A stretch of 62,396 bases of DNA from Belnapia mucosa (GCF_016775475.1 NZ_JAEUXJ010000018.1:1-62396), one strand, 5' to 3'; numbered from the stretch's first letter, positions 45,001 through 54,540 are shown. Notes: generated from the letters alone by a model not told the origin. Translations and numbers: made by a program.

Positions 45001-46898
45001 CGGCGCTGGCGGTCGGGGTCATGGGCCATGTCGATCATGGCAAGACGGCGCTGGTCCGGGCGCTGACCGGCACCGAAACCGACCGGCTGCCGGAGGAGCG
45101 GGCGCGCGGCATCTCCATCGCCCTCGGCTTCGCCCTGCTGCGGGCGGAAGGGGCCGAGATCGACCTGATCGACATGCCGGGGCATGAGCGCTTCCTCCGC
45201 ACCATGGTCGCCGGCGCCGCCGGCATCGGCGCCGCGCTGGTGGTGGTCTCGGCGCTGGAGGGGCCGCGGGCGCAGACGCGGGAGCATCTGGAGATCGCCG
45301 GCCTGCTCGGGCTGCGGCACGCGGTCATCGCCCTCTCCTTCTGCGACCGCGCCGGGCCGGAGGCGATCCGGGCGGCGGGCGCGGAGGCGGCGGCTTTGGC
45401 CGAGGCGGCTGGCTTCCTGCCACCCGCCGTCATCCCGACTTCCGCCGTCACCGGCCTGGGCGGGGCGTCGCTGGCCGAGGCGTTGCTCGCCCTGGCCCGC
45501 CGGGTGCCGCCGCCGGCCGATACCGGCCTGGCGCAGCTGCCGGTGGACCGCGCCTTCGCCCTGCCCGGGATCGGCCCGGTGGTGACGGGCACGCTGCGCC
45601 GCGGCCGCCTCGCGGTGGGGGAGGAGGTGGAGCTGCAGCCCGGCGGGCTGCGGGCGCGGGTGCGCGGCTTGCAGATGCATGGGCGGTCCGTCCCCGCCGC
45701 GCCGCCCGGCCGCCGCCTCGCAGTGGCGCTGCGCGGGGTGGAGCTGGGCGAGCTGCGGCGCGGCCTGGTCCTCGCCAGCCCCGGCGTGATCCGCCCGGGC
45801 GAATGGCTGGATGCGCGGCTGAGCCTCCTGCCCTCGGCGCCGGGGCCGCTGGCGGATGGGGCGGGGCTGCGGCTGCTCTCGGGCACGACGGAGGTGGCGG
45901 CGCGGCTCCGCCTGCCGGATGGCGGGGCGCTGGCACCGGGCGCGACCGCCCTGGTTCAGCTCCGCTGTGAACCGCCGCTACCGGCCATGGCCGGCGACGG
46001 TTTCATCCTCCGCATCGCCTCGCCGGCCCTCAGCATCGGCGGCGGCACCATCCTCGACCCCGGCGCCACGCGGCGGCACCGCACCAACCGCGCCGCCTGG
46101 CCCCGGCTGGAGGCCGCGGCGGCCGGCGACTGGGCCGCGGCCACGGCGCTGCTGCTGCGCGAGGCGGCAGCCACCCCGCGCGCGCTGGTGCCGCGGCTCG
46201 GCCATCCGGCGGCGCGGCTGCGGGCCTGGGCGCTGGCGGCCGGCGCGCGGGAGCTGCCCGATGGCAGCCTGCTGCATCCCGAGCGCTGGGATGCGCTGCG
46301 GGTGGCGCTGCGCGAGGCGCTCGATGCCTTCCATGCCGCGCATCCGCTGGAAGCGGGCATGCGGCCGGAGGGGCTGCCGCCCGGCCTCACCGAACCCGTC
46401 CTCGCCGCGCTGCTGGCCGAAGGCGCCGCCGAGCGCGTCGGCGCGCTGTTCCGCACCCCCGGCTTCGACCCGGCCCGCGCCATGGCCGGCGATGCGCGGA
46501 AGATGGCGCTCGGCCTCGCCGCGCTGTTCCGCCGCGCCGGCCTCCAGCCGCCCGATCCGGCCGAGCTGGCGGGGGGCGATCCGCGGCGGCAGGCGGCGCT
46601 GCGCTTCCTGGTCGGGCGCGGCATCCTGGTCCGCACCGTGGACGCGGTGCAGCGCCGCACCATCCTGTTCCACCGCGAGGCTGTGGAGGCGGCGAAGCGC
46701 CGCCTCGCCGAGGGGCTGGCGCGCCCCGGAGGCTTCACCGCCGGCGAGGCCGGGGCGCTGCTCGGCATCTCGCGCAAATATGGCATCCCGCTGCTGGAGC
46801 ATCTGGACGCCATCCGCTTCACCAGGCGCCAGGGCGACCGGCGCTTCCTCGACCGTGATGCGCGCCCGGCCGCACCGGCGACGGAGCTGGCGCGTTGA
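44997..46898 (+). CDS. selB: Selenocysteine-specific elongation factor
   Basis: A 633-residue SelB: an EF-Tu-like part with P-loop GHVDHGKTALV and DMPGHERFLRT, then C-terminal winged helices that bind the SECIS hairpin. The G4 region reads ALSFCDRAG, where TKxD or NKxD is expected. The lysine is replaced by phenylalanine while the aspartate is kept, which is odd but need not abolish GTP binding. It delivers Sec-tRNA to UGA codons such as that in fdhA. The tRNA-Sec gene begins 7 bases after its stop. Confidence 0.96.
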   Translation: MTALAVGVMGHVDHGKTALVRALTGTETDRLPEERARGISIALGFALLRAEGAEIDLIDMPGHERFLRTMVAGAAGIGAALVVVSALEGPRAQTREHLEIAGLLGLRHAVIALSFCDRAGPEAIRAAGAEAAALAEAAGFLPPAVIPTSAVTGLGGASLAEALLALARRVPPPADTGLAQLPVDRAFALPGIGPVVTGTLRRGRLAVGEEVELQPGGLRARVRGLQMHGRSVPAAPPGRRLAVALRGVELGELRRGLVLASPGVIRPGEWLDARLSLLPSAPGPLADGAGLRLLSGTTEVAARLRLPDGGALAPGATALVQLRCEPPLPAMAGDGFILRIASPALSIGGGTILDPGATRRHRTNRAAWPRLEAAAAGDWAAATALLLREAAATPRALVPRLGHPAARLRAWALAAGARELPDGSLLHPERWDALRVALREALDAFHAAHPLEAGMRPEGLPPGLTEPVLAALLAEGAAERVGALFRTPGFDPARAMAGDARKMALGLAALFRRAGLQPPDPAELAGGDPRRQAALRFLVGRGILVRTVDAVQRRTILFHREAVEAAKRRLAEGLARPGGFTAGEAGALLGISRKYGIPLLEHLDAIRFTRRQGDRRFLDRDARPAAPATELAR

Positions 46899-46905
46899 GC
46901 CGGAT

Positions 46906-46998
46906 GGAGGCGTCCTGGGCCTGGTGGCCCTCCCGGTCTTCAAAACCGGCGGCACGCCAACCGCGTGCGGCGGGTTCGATTCCCGTCCGCCTCCGCCA
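46906..46998 (+). tRNA. selC: tRNA-Sec (anticodon UCA)
   Basis: A 93-base gene with encoded CCA. The acceptor GGAGGCG pairs with CGCCTCC, followed by discriminator G. The D arm is long-stemmed with a 4-base loop (GGGCC-TGGT-GGCCC). The anticodon stem CCGGT/ACCGG encloses loop CTTCAAA with TCA at 46940-46942. A long variable arm (GCACGC/GCGTGC) and the T loop TTCGATT complete it. The eighth acceptor position (T opposite C) does not pair, so seven clear pairs are seen. Confidence 0.96.
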
Positions 46999-47047
46999 AA
47001 TGCTGCCCCAACTGGCGGCCCCGCCGCGAAGCGCCTAGCTTCGGCCC

Positions 47048-49210
47048 ATGCCGAGGGACCTGCCGGAGACGCCGCCCGCCGAGGGACGGGAATTGCTGCT
47101 GGTCGGCGGCGGCCATGCGCATCTCGGCCTGCTGCGGGCGCTGGCGATGCGACCGATCCCCGGGCTCCGCATCACCCTGGTCGCCGAGGAGCTGGCGCCG
47201 GTCTATTCCGGCATGCTGCCCGGGCTGGTCGCCGGCCTCTACACGCCCGAGGAATGCGAGGTGGACCTGCCGCGGCTGGCCACCGCCGCCGGGGCGCGGC
47301 TGATCCATGACCGCGCGACCGGGCTGCGGCCCGCCGCCCGCCGCCTGCTCTGCGTCCGGCATCCGGCGCTGCGCTACGATCTGCTTTCGATCGATATCGG
47401 CTCCGTCGCCCGGCCACTGCCGCCCGGGGAGGGCAAGCTCCTGCCCGTCCGCCCGATCGGCAGCCTGGAGGCAAGGCTGGCCGGGGCCCTGCCAACCGGC
47501 CCGGTGCGCGCGGCGGTGGTCGGCGGCGGCGCGGCGGGGGTGGAACTGGCCTTCTCGCTGCGCCACCGGCTGGGCCCGGCCGCCGAGGTGACGGTGCTAT
47601 CCGGAGGGCCGCACCTGCTGCCCGGCGCCGGGCGGCTGGCCGGCTGGGTGGCGGGGCGGGAGCTGGCGCGGCGCGGCATCCGGGTCCTCGCCGGCGCCGG
47701 CCTCGCGCGCTCCGGCCCGGAGGGGCTGGTGCTGGAGGATGGGCGGGTGCTGCCCTGCGACCTCGCCCTCTGGGCCACCGGCGCTGCGGCGCCAACTTGG
47801 CTGCGGGAGACGGGCCTCGCCCTCGACCCGGCGGGCTTCATTGCCGTGGATGCCACGCTCCGCTCCACCTCCCACCGGGAGGTCTTCGCCGCCGGCGACG
47901 TCGCCGCCATGCTGGAGACGCCGCGGGAGAAGGCCGGGGTCTATGCCGTGCGGCAGGGGCCGGCGCTGGAGGCTGCGGTCCGCCGCCTGCTGGCCGGCCA
48001 GGCGCCACGTCCCTTCCGCCCGCAGCGCCGGGCCCTGGCGCTGATCGGCACGGCGGATGGCGCGGCGATCGCCCTCTGGGGCCCACTGGTGCTGGCGGGC
48101 CGCCTGGCCTGGCGGCTGAAGCAATGGATCGACCGGCGCTGGATCGCCCGCTTCACCTCCCTGCCCGCCATGCCGCCCATGGCGATGCCGGCGCCGATGC
48201 GCTGCGCCGGCTGCGGCGGCAAGCTGGCGGCGCCCGTGCTCTCGGCCGCGCTGCGCCGCCTCGGCCTGGCCGACGCGCCCGATGTGCTGGTCGGGCTGGA
48301 TGCGCCGGACGATGCCACCGTGCTCCGCCCACCGCCGGGCCAGGTGCTGGTGCAGAGCGTCGATCAGTTCCGCGCCTTCCTCACCGACCTGCATCTGTTC
48401 GGCCGGATCGCTGCCAACCATGCGCTGGGCGATATCCACGCGATGGGCGGCCAGCCGCTGGCGGCGCTGGCCCTGGTGACCCTGCCGCATGGCCCCGCCC
48501 CCTGGCTGGAGGAGGATCTCCACGCCATGCTCCGCGGCGCGCAGGAGGTGCTGGAGGCAGCCGGCGCCCGGCTGGTCGGCGGCCATAGCGCGGAGGGGGC
48601 GGAAACCGCGCTCGGCTTCGCGGTCACCGGCGCGGCCGATCCAGCGCGGCTGCTGCGCAAGGGCGGGCTGCGGCCGGGCGACCGGCTGGTGCTGACCAAG
48701 CCGCTCGGCACCGGGGTGATCCTCGCCGCCGCCATGCGCGGCGCGGCACGGGCGGCCTGGCTGGAAGCGGCGATCGTCGCCATGCAGCAGCCGGGCGGGC
48801 CCATCGCCGCCGCGCTCGCCGCCCATGGCGCCACGGCCTGCACCGATGTCACCGGCTTCGGCCTGCTCGGCCATCTGGGGGAGATGCTGCGGGCCAGCCG
48901 CTGCGGCGCCCGGCTGGACGCCGGCGCCGTGCCGCTGCTGCCGGGTGTGCAGGAAGCCTTGGCGGGCGGCATCCGCAGCACCCTGCATGAGGGGAATCTC
49001 GCCGGCATCGCCGGGCTGCTGGAGGGCGAGGCGCCGCCGGCCCTGCTCGACCCGCAGACCGCGGGCGGCTTCCTCGCCGGCCTGCCCGCAGCGTCGCTCG
49101 GCCCCTGCCTCGATGCGCTGCGCGGCCTGGGGGCCGAGCCAGCGGTGATCGGCGAGGTGGTGGCCGGCCCGCCCGGCATCCGCTTCGACTTGGCCGGCCG
49201 CACCGGCTAG
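47048..49210 (+). CDS. selD: NADH-dehydrogenase-like/selenide, water dikinase fusion
   Basis: A 720-residue fusion. Residues 1-370 are a two-nucleotide-fold flavoprotein like type II NADH dehydrogenase: GGGHAHLGLL near the start, GGGAAGVELAFSL mid-way, and an FAD end segment with VFAAGDVAAM. SelD begins at M384: C389 and K392 in AGCGGK match the catalytic Cys and Lys, then SVDQFRAFLTD, ANHALGDIHAMG and GGHSAEGAE. SelD makes selenophosphate from selenide and ATP. Such fusions are known; the flavoprotein may supply or reduce selenium. It lies 49 bases behind tRNA-Sec. Confidence 0.95.
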   Translation: MPRDLPETPPAEGRELLLVGGGHAHLGLLRALAMRPIPGLRITLVAEELAPVYSGMLPGLVAGLYTPEECEVDLPRLATAAGARLIHDRATGLRPAARRLLCVRHPALRYDLLSIDIGSVARPLPPGEGKLLPVRPIGSLEARLAGALPTGPVRAAVVGGGAAGVELAFSLRHRLGPAAEVTVLSGGPHLLPGAGRLAGWVAGRELARRGIRVLAGAGLARSGPEGLVLEDGRVLPCDLALWATGAAAPTWLRETGLALDPAGFIAVDATLRSTSHREVFAAGDVAAMLETPREKAGVYAVRQGPALEAAVRRLLAGQAPRPFRPQRRALALIGTADGAAIALWGPLVLAGRLAWRLKQWIDRRWIARFTSLPAMPPMAMPAPMRCAGCGGKLAAPVLSAALRRLGLADAPDVLVGLDAPDDATVLRPPPGQVLVQSVDQFRAFLTDLHLFGRIAANHALGDIHAMGGQPLAALALVTLPHGPAPWLEEDLHAMLRGAQEVLEAAGARLVGGHSAEGAETALGFAVTGAADPARLLRKGGLRPGDRLVLTKPLGTGVILAAAMRGAARAAWLEAAIVAMQQPGGPIAAALAAHGATACTDVTGFGLLGHLGEMLRASRCGARLDAGAVPLLPGVQEALAGGIRSTLHEGNLAGIAGLLEGEAPPALLDPQTAGGFLAGLPAASLGPCLDALRGLGAEPAVIGEVVAGPPGIRFDLAGRTG

Positions 49211-49219
49211 ACTGCGCGG

Positions 49220-50893
49220 ATGCCCGATGTCGGCGTCCTCCCGGACCAGCAGCACGCCCCAGCCCCGCCCCGGCGCAAGCGCTGGGTCTCGCCGCTGCTG
49301 CGCCGCATCCTGCTGCTGAACGTCCTGCCGCCGGCCCTGCTGGCGGCGGCCATGCTCTATCTCGACCAGTATCAGAACGGGCTGCTGGCGGCGGAGGTGG
49401 AGGCGCTGCGGACCCAGGCCCGCATCTATGCCGGCGCCATCGCCGAGGCCGGCACCCGCATGCAGGATGACCGCGCCGTGCTGGTGCCGGATGCCGTCCG
49501 CCCCCTGCTGCGCCGGCTGGTCGATCCCTCGCCCAATACCCAGGCCCGGCTCTTCGACAATACCGGCCTCGTCATCGCCGATAGCCGGGTGCGGGAGGGA
49601 TCGGGCGGCGCCGTGGTGACGGAGCCCCTGCCCCCGCCCGAGCCGCGCGGCGCCTTCTCCATCACCATCGCCGGCCTCTATGACCGGCTGCTGCGCCTGG
49701 TGCCGCGCGGCGGCCCCTCGGATGTCGAGGTGGATATCAACCCGGATGCCCCCTCCTTCGACTGGCAGCCCAATCTCGGCCCCGACCGGCGGGAGGAGCT
49801 GCGGCTGGCGCTGGAGGGCGGCGTCACCCCCTATATCCGCCGCACCGCCGATGGGCGCCTGCTGGTCTCGGTGGCGGAGCCGGCACGGCGCGGCAACCAG
49901 TCAGTCGGCATCGTGCTGCTGACGCGGGAGGCGCGGGAGGTCGATCAGCGGCTGTTCGAGATCCGCGCCAGCGTGCTCGGCATCTTCGTCATCGCGCTGA
50001 TCCTGACGGTGCTGCTCTCGCTCTATCTGGCGCGGACGCTGGCCAATCCAATCATGCAGCTCGCCGGCGCCGCAGCGGCGATGCGCCAGGGCGAGGGCCG
50101 CGGCGGCAGCGTCCCCCCCGCGGTGCTGGCACGGGAGGACGAGATCGGCATCCTGGCCCGCGACCTCCAGGCCGCCGCCCGCGCCCTCTGGGCCCGGATC
50201 GATACCAACGAGCGTTTCGCCGCCGATGTGGCGCATGAGCTTCGCAACCCGCTGACCAGCGTGCGTTCCGCCATCGAGACGCTGCGGCGGATCGAGAATC
50301 CGGAGCAGCAGAGGCGCCTGCTCGCCATCATCGCCGAGGATGCGGTGCGGATGGACCGGCTGATCGCCGACATCTCCGACAGCTCCCGCGTCGATGCCGA
50401 ATTGTCGCGAACCGTGGCCGTGCCGGTCGATATCGCACCGATCCTCTCGACCTTGGCCGAGCTGCATAATGCGACGCGGGAGGAGGAGGATGCGCCGCGG
50501 GTGGTGCTGGAAGCGCCGGCCGAGGGGCTGGTGGTCCGCGGCGTCGAGGGACGGCTGGTGCAGGTGCTGCGCAACCTGCTCGGCAATGCGCTGTCCTTCA
50601 GCCCGCGCAACGGCCGCGTCTGGGTCCGCGCCCGCCCGACCGGCGCCATGATCGAAGTGGTGGTCGAGGATGAAGGCCCCGGCATCCCCGAGGCCAAGCT
50701 CGAAGGCATCTTCGAGCGCTTCTATTCCGAACGCCCGAGCGGCGAGAGCTTCGGCCAGCATTCCGGCCTCGGCCTTTCGATCAGCCGGCAGATTGTGGAA
50801 GGATTGCGCGGCCGGATCGCCGCCGAGAACCGGCGCGATGCCGAGGGCCGGGTCACCGGGGCCCGCTTCATCATCCGTCTTCCCGTTGCGTAA
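49220..50893 (+). CDS. chvG: ChvG/ExoS-like sensor histidine kinase
   Basis: A 557-residue kinase: first span about 27-45, a large periplasmic sensing domain, second span about 252-272, HAMP, then the phospho-acceptor His in FAADVAHELRNPLTSVR. An ATP-binding domain follows with NLLGNALSFSP, DEGPGIP and HSGLGLSISRQI. In alphaproteobacteria such kinases pair with ChvI and sense acidity or envelope state. Neither chvI nor hprK is next to it here; chvI would have to lie elsewhere. It starts only 9 bases after selD. Confidence 0.85.
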   Translation: MPDVGVLPDQQHAPAPPRRKRWVSPLLRRILLLNVLPPALLAAAMLYLDQYQNGLLAAEVEALRTQARIYAGAIAEAGTRMQDDRAVLVPDAVRPLLRRLVDPSPNTQARLFDNTGLVIADSRVREGSGGAVVTEPLPPPEPRGAFSITIAGLYDRLLRLVPRGGPSDVEVDINPDAPSFDWQPNLGPDRREELRLALEGGVTPYIRRTADGRLLVSVAEPARRGNQSVGIVLLTREAREVDQRLFEIRASVLGIFVIALILTVLLSLYLARTLANPIMQLAGAAAAMRQGEGRGGSVPPAVLAREDEIGILARDLQAAARALWARIDTNERFAADVAHELRNPLTSVRSAIETLRRIENPEQQRRLLAIIAEDAVRMDRLIADISDSSRVDAELSRTVAVPVDIAPILSTLAELHNATREEEDAPRVVLEAPAEGLVVRGVEGRLVQVLRNLLGNALSFSPRNGRVWVRARPTGAMIEVVVEDEGPGIPEAKLEGIFERFYSERPSGESFGQHSGLGLSISRQIVEGLRGRIAAENRRDAEGRVTGARFIIRLPVA

Positions 50894-50949
50894 CGCGCAG
50901 CAACGCAACGGCAGGTGCCTCGGCGCGCGGGGCAGGGTATCCTGAGGCC

Positions 50950-51882
50950 ATGGGCCAGATCGTCATCACCGAATACATGGAAGCCGCGGCCATCGAGCGG
51001 CTGAGCCTGGCCCATGTCACGCTCTACGATCCGGAGCTGGGCATGGCGCCGGACCGGCTGCGTCCCGTCCTGGCCGAGGCCCGGGCGCTGATCGTCCGCA
51101 ACCGAACTCGGGTCGATGCCGCCCTGCTGGCGGCGGCGCCCCGGCTCCGGGTGCTCGGCCGGCTGGGGGTCGGGCTCTACAATATCGATCTGGAGGCCTG
51201 CCAAGCCCGCGGGGTGGAGGTGATCCCGGCCGCCGGGGCCAATGCGGATTCGGTCGCCGAATACGCCATCCTCTCGGTCGGCATGCTGCTGCGCGGCGCC
51301 TTCCAGGACACGGCCGCCATCGCCGCCGGGGAATGGCCGCGGGAACGGCTGAGCGCCGGGCGGGAGATGGCGGGCAAGACCCTCGGCATCCTCGGCTTCG
51401 GCGATATCGGCCGACGGGTAGCACGGCTGGCCCGCGCCTTCGGCATGAAGGTCATCGCCCATGACCCGGTGCTGCCGATCGATCATTCCGGCTGGGCCGA
51501 GCATGGGACGAAATCCGTCGGCCTCGAGGAATTGCTGGCCCGGGCCGATGCGATCAGCCTGCATGTCCCGCTCGAGGATGCGACGCGCGGCCTGGTCTCG
51601 GACCGCCTGCTGGCGGCGATGAAGCCCGGCGCGGTGCTGGTCAATGCCTCCCGCGGCGGGGTGGTGGATGAGGCGGCGCTGGCCGCGGCGCTGCGCTCCG
51701 GCCGGCTCGGCGGCGCCGTGCTGGATGTCTTCGAGGAGGAACCCCTGCCGCCCGGCAATCCGCTGGCCGGGGCGCCGAACCTGATCCTGACGCCGCATAT
51801 CGCCGGCGCCACGCAGGAGAGCAATCTCCGCGTCTCCTCCCTGATCGCCGCCCGGGTGCTCGTCGCCCTGGCGATGGATTAG
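50950..51882 (+). CDS. D-2-hydroxyacid dehydrogenase (phosphoglycerate dehydrogenase-like)
   Basis: A 310-residue NAD-dependent dehydrogenase: substrate domain LGRLGVGLYNIDLEA, dinucleotide site GILGFGDIGRRVARL, catalytic Arg in NASRGGVVDE, and His in TPHIAGAT. There is no regulatory ACT domain, so it is a general 2-hydroxyacid enzyme rather than a proven SerA. GAGG lies 5 bases before the ATG. Confidence 0.88.
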   Translation: MGQIVITEYMEAAAIERLSLAHVTLYDPELGMAPDRLRPVLAEARALIVRNRTRVDAALLAAAPRLRVLGRLGVGLYNIDLEACQARGVEVIPAAGANADSVAEYAILSVGMLLRGAFQDTAAIAAGEWPRERLSAGREMAGKTLGILGFGDIGRRVARLARAFGMKVIAHDPVLPIDHSGWAEHGTKSVGLEELLARADAISLHVPLEDATRGLVSDRLLAAMKPGAVLVNASRGGVVDEAALAAALRSGRLGGAVLDVFEEEPLPPGNPLAGAPNLILTPHIAGATQESNLRVSSLIAARVLVALAMD

Positions 51883-51885
51883 CGC

Positions 51886-52680
51886 GTGCCCTCCGACCTG
51901 CCACCGGCCCCTCGCCCCCCCGAGCCGAACCGCATCTGCGGCACGGCGCCGGTGCGCGCCCTTTTCCTCCGCCGGCCGGAGGAGGTGATCCGGCTCTTCT
52001 ACACCGAGCCGATGCGGCGCATGGCCGGGCCGCTCTGCGCGCATCTCGCCCGCACCCGTCGCCCCTATCGCGAGGTGGCGCCGGCCGAGCTGGCGCGGAT
52101 CGCCGGCACCCCGCACCATGGCGGCATCTGCGCCATCGCCCAGATCCGCTATGCCGAGCGGCTGGCGGGCCCCATCCTGCCGCCCGACCTGCCCATGGCG
52201 CCGCTGCTGCCGGTGCTGGACGGCATCGGCAACCCGCACAACCTCGGTGCCATCGCCCGCTCCGCCGCCTTCTTCGGCTGCCGCGCCCTGCTGCTGTCCG
52301 AGGATGAGCGCCAGGCCGACCTCTCCGATGCCGCCTTCCGCACCGCCGAGGGCGGGCTGGAATTCCTCCGCGTGCTGCGGGCGCGGGACCTGCCCGCGCT
52401 ACTGCGCGGGATGCGCGGGCGCTTCCTGGTCACCGCCGCGGTCGCCGCCGGCGGCATGCCGCCCGAGGCACTGCCGCGAGACCGGCCGGTGGCCCTCGTC
52501 CTCGGCAATGAGGAACAGGGCCCCTCCGCCCCGGTACTGGAAGCCTGCGAGGCGCGGGTGACGCTGGCCGGCGGCGGGATGGTCGAAAGCCTTAATGTTT
52601 CGGCCGCTGCGGCGGTGCTGTTCCATGCGCTGGGCGCCGCGCCGCCCCGCCAGCCGCCCTCCCGACCTCCGCGCCGCTGA
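51886..52680 (+). CDS. SpoU-family tRNA/rRNA 2'-O-methyltransferase
   Basis: A 264-residue knotted methyltransferase. An N-terminal substrate-binding domain is followed by the three SpoU motifs: GNPHNLGAIARSAAFFG, LVLGNEEQGPS and ESLNVSAAAAVLFH. It methylates a ribose in rRNA or tRNA; the exact target cannot be read. It starts at the GTG 3 bases after the dehydrogenase stop. Confidence 0.9.
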   Translation: MPSDLPPAPRPPEPNRICGTAPVRALFLRRPEEVIRLFYTEPMRRMAGPLCAHLARTRRPYREVAPAELARIAGTPHHGGICAIAQIRYAERLAGPILPPDLPMAPLLPVLDGIGNPHNLGAIARSAAFFGCRALLLSEDERQADLSDAAFRTAEGGLEFLRVLRARDLPALLRGMRGRFLVTAAVAAGGMPPEALPRDRPVALVLGNEEQGPSAPVLEACEARVTLAGGGMVESLNVSAAAAVLFHALGAAPPRQPPSRPPRR

Positions 52681-52682
52681 GC

Positions 52683-53783
52683 ATGTCCGCGACCCTGTCC
52701 GCCTCCGCCGATGGCCCTGCCACCCGGCTCGCTTTCGCCGGCGTGCTGGATGCCGCCGGCACCGCGCGCCTTTGGCCGGAGGCCATGCGCGCGGTGCGTG
52801 GGGCGCGGCATCTCGTCCTCGACCTCGCCGGCCTCACCGCGCTGGATACCGCCGGCGCCGTGCTGCTGCTGCGGCTGGAACGGGCGGTGCGGGAGACGCG
52901 CTGGCAGGGCATGCCCGCCGGCCCGGTGCAGGCGGTGCTGGACCGCACCCGGCAAGCCCTGGCCAACCCGCCGCCGCCCGCCCCGCCGCCCCTGCCGCCG
53001 CTCGCCTGGCTCGGCCGCGCCACGCTGCGGCAGGGCGGCGACCTGCTCGACCAGATCGGCTTCCTTGGCGAGGCGGCGCTCGCCGGGCTCGACACGCTGC
53101 GCCGGCCCTGGCGGCTGCGCTTCGCCGAGACGCTGCGGCACCTAGACGAGGCGGGGCTGCGCGCCTTCGGCCTGACCCTGCTGCTCGGCGTGCTGATCGG
53201 CGTCATCCTCGCCTTCCAGTCCTCCATCCCGATGCGCCGCTTCGGGGCGGAGGTCTTCATCCCGAACCTCGTCGGCATCTCCCTGCTGCGGGAGCTGGGG
53301 CCACTGATGGCCGCCGTGATCCTCGCCGGCCGCACCGGCTCGGCCTATGCCGCCGAGCTCGGCACCATGACGGTGAATGAGGAGATCGACGCGCTGCGGA
53401 TCATGGGCATCGACCCGATCGCCTGGCTGGTGCTGCCGCGGCTGCTGGCGGGGATGCTGGTCATGCCGGTGCTGGCGCTGCTGATGGACCTCTCGGGCCT
53501 CGCCGGCATGGCGGTGGTGATGAGCTCGCTCGGCTTCCCGCCGGTCGGGGTGGTCAACCAGCTCCGCAACGCGGTCAAGCTGCGGGACCTGCTGGGCGGG
53601 CTGCTGAAGGCGGCGGTCTTCGGCCTCTCGATCGCATTGGTCGGCTGCCGGGCCGGGCTCACCGCCGGGCGCGGGCCGCGCGCGGTGGGCGATGCGGCAA
53701 CCGCGGCGGTGGTCGGCGGCATCGTCTCCATCGTGCTGCTGGACGGCGTCTTCTCCGTCCTGTTCTTCCGGCTGGGCTGGTAG
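52683..53783 (+). CDS. mlaE: MlaE-type lipid ABC permease with N-terminal STAS-like part
   Basis: A 366-residue membrane protein: a STAS-like start (HLVLDLAGLTALDTAGAVLL, about 40-65), then the MlaE permease with LLRELGPLMAAVILAGRTGS and MTVNEEIDALRIMGI. It is the membrane part of an MCE-type phospholipid transporter that helps keep outer membrane lipid asymmetry. mlaF, mlaD and a lipoprotein gene follow. Confidence 0.92.
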   Translation: MSATLSASADGPATRLAFAGVLDAAGTARLWPEAMRAVRGARHLVLDLAGLTALDTAGAVLLLRLERAVRETRWQGMPAGPVQAVLDRTRQALANPPPPAPPPLPPLAWLGRATLRQGGDLLDQIGFLGEAALAGLDTLRRPWRLRFAETLRHLDEAGLRAFGLTLLLGVLIGVILAFQSSIPMRRFGAEVFIPNLVGISLLRELGPLMAAVILAGRTGSAYAAELGTMTVNEEIDALRIMGIDPIAWLVLPRLLAGMLVMPVLALLMDLSGLAGMAVVMSSLGFPPVGVVNQLRNAVKLRDLLGGLLKAAVFGLSIALVGCRAGLTAGRGPRAVGDAATAAVVGGIVSIVLLDGVFSVLFFRLGW

Positions 53784-53787
53784 GGCG

Positions 53788-54540
53788 ATGACCGAGCCGG
53801 TGATCCGGGTGGAGAACCTCGCCGCGCGCTTCAGCGGCCGGACCATCTTCGAGCATGTCTCCTTCGAGGTGCGGCGCGGCGAGGTCTTCGTCATCCTCGG
53901 CGGCTCGGGCTGCGGCAAATCGACCCTGCTGAAGCACATGATCGGCCTCTACGCCCCGGCCGAGGGCGGCACCACCATCCTCGGCCAGCGGGTCGAGGGG
54001 CTGGCCGGGGCCGCCCGCACCGCGCTGCTGCGGCGGCTCGGGGTGATGTGGCAGTCGGGGGCGCTCTTCGGCTCGCTCACCCTGGCCGAGAACATCTCGG
54101 TCCCGCTGGAGGAGCATACCGACCTGCCGCCGGAGGCGCGGGCGCTGGTCGCCCAGGCCAAGCTCGGCCTGGTCGGGCTGGGGGATGCGGCGGGGCGGCT
54201 GCCGGCGGAGATCTCGGGCGGCATGGCGAAGCGGGCCGGCATCGCCCGCGCCATGGCGCTCGACCCGCCGATCCTCTTCCTCGACGAGCCCTCGGCGGGG
54301 CTCGATCCCATCACCTCCGCCGGGCTCGACGCGCTGATCCGCCAGCTGGCGCGCGACCTCGGCACCACCTTCGTCGTGGTGACGCATGAGCTGCAATCCA
54401 TCCTGGCGATCGGGGATCGCTGCATCATGCTCGACAAGGAGGCGCGCGGGATGATCGCCGAGGGCGACCCGCGCCGGCTGCGGGAGGAGAGCACGAACCC
54501 CGTGGTGCGCGCCTTCTTCCGCCGGGAAGTCCTGGCATGA
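53788..54540 (+). CDS. mlaF: MlaF-type ABC ATPase
   Basis: A 250-residue ATPase with Walker A GGSGCGKSTLLKH, signature AEISGGMAKRAGIAR, Walker B ILFLDEPSAGLDP and the switch His in VVTHEL. The non-standard signature with GGMAKR is typical of MlaF. It powers the MlaE permease. Only 4 bases separate it from mlaE. Confidence 0.95.
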   Translation: MTEPVIRVENLAARFSGRTIFEHVSFEVRRGEVFVILGGSGCGKSTLLKHMIGLYAPAEGGTTILGQRVEGLAGAARTALLRRLGVMWQSGALFGSLTLAENISVPLEEHTDLPPEARALVAQAKLGLVGLGDAAGRLPAEISGGMAKRAGIARAMALDPPILFLDEPSAGLDPITSAGLDALIRQLARDLGTTFVVVTHELQSILAIGDRCIMLDKEARGMIAEGDPRRLREESTNPVVRAFFRREVLA

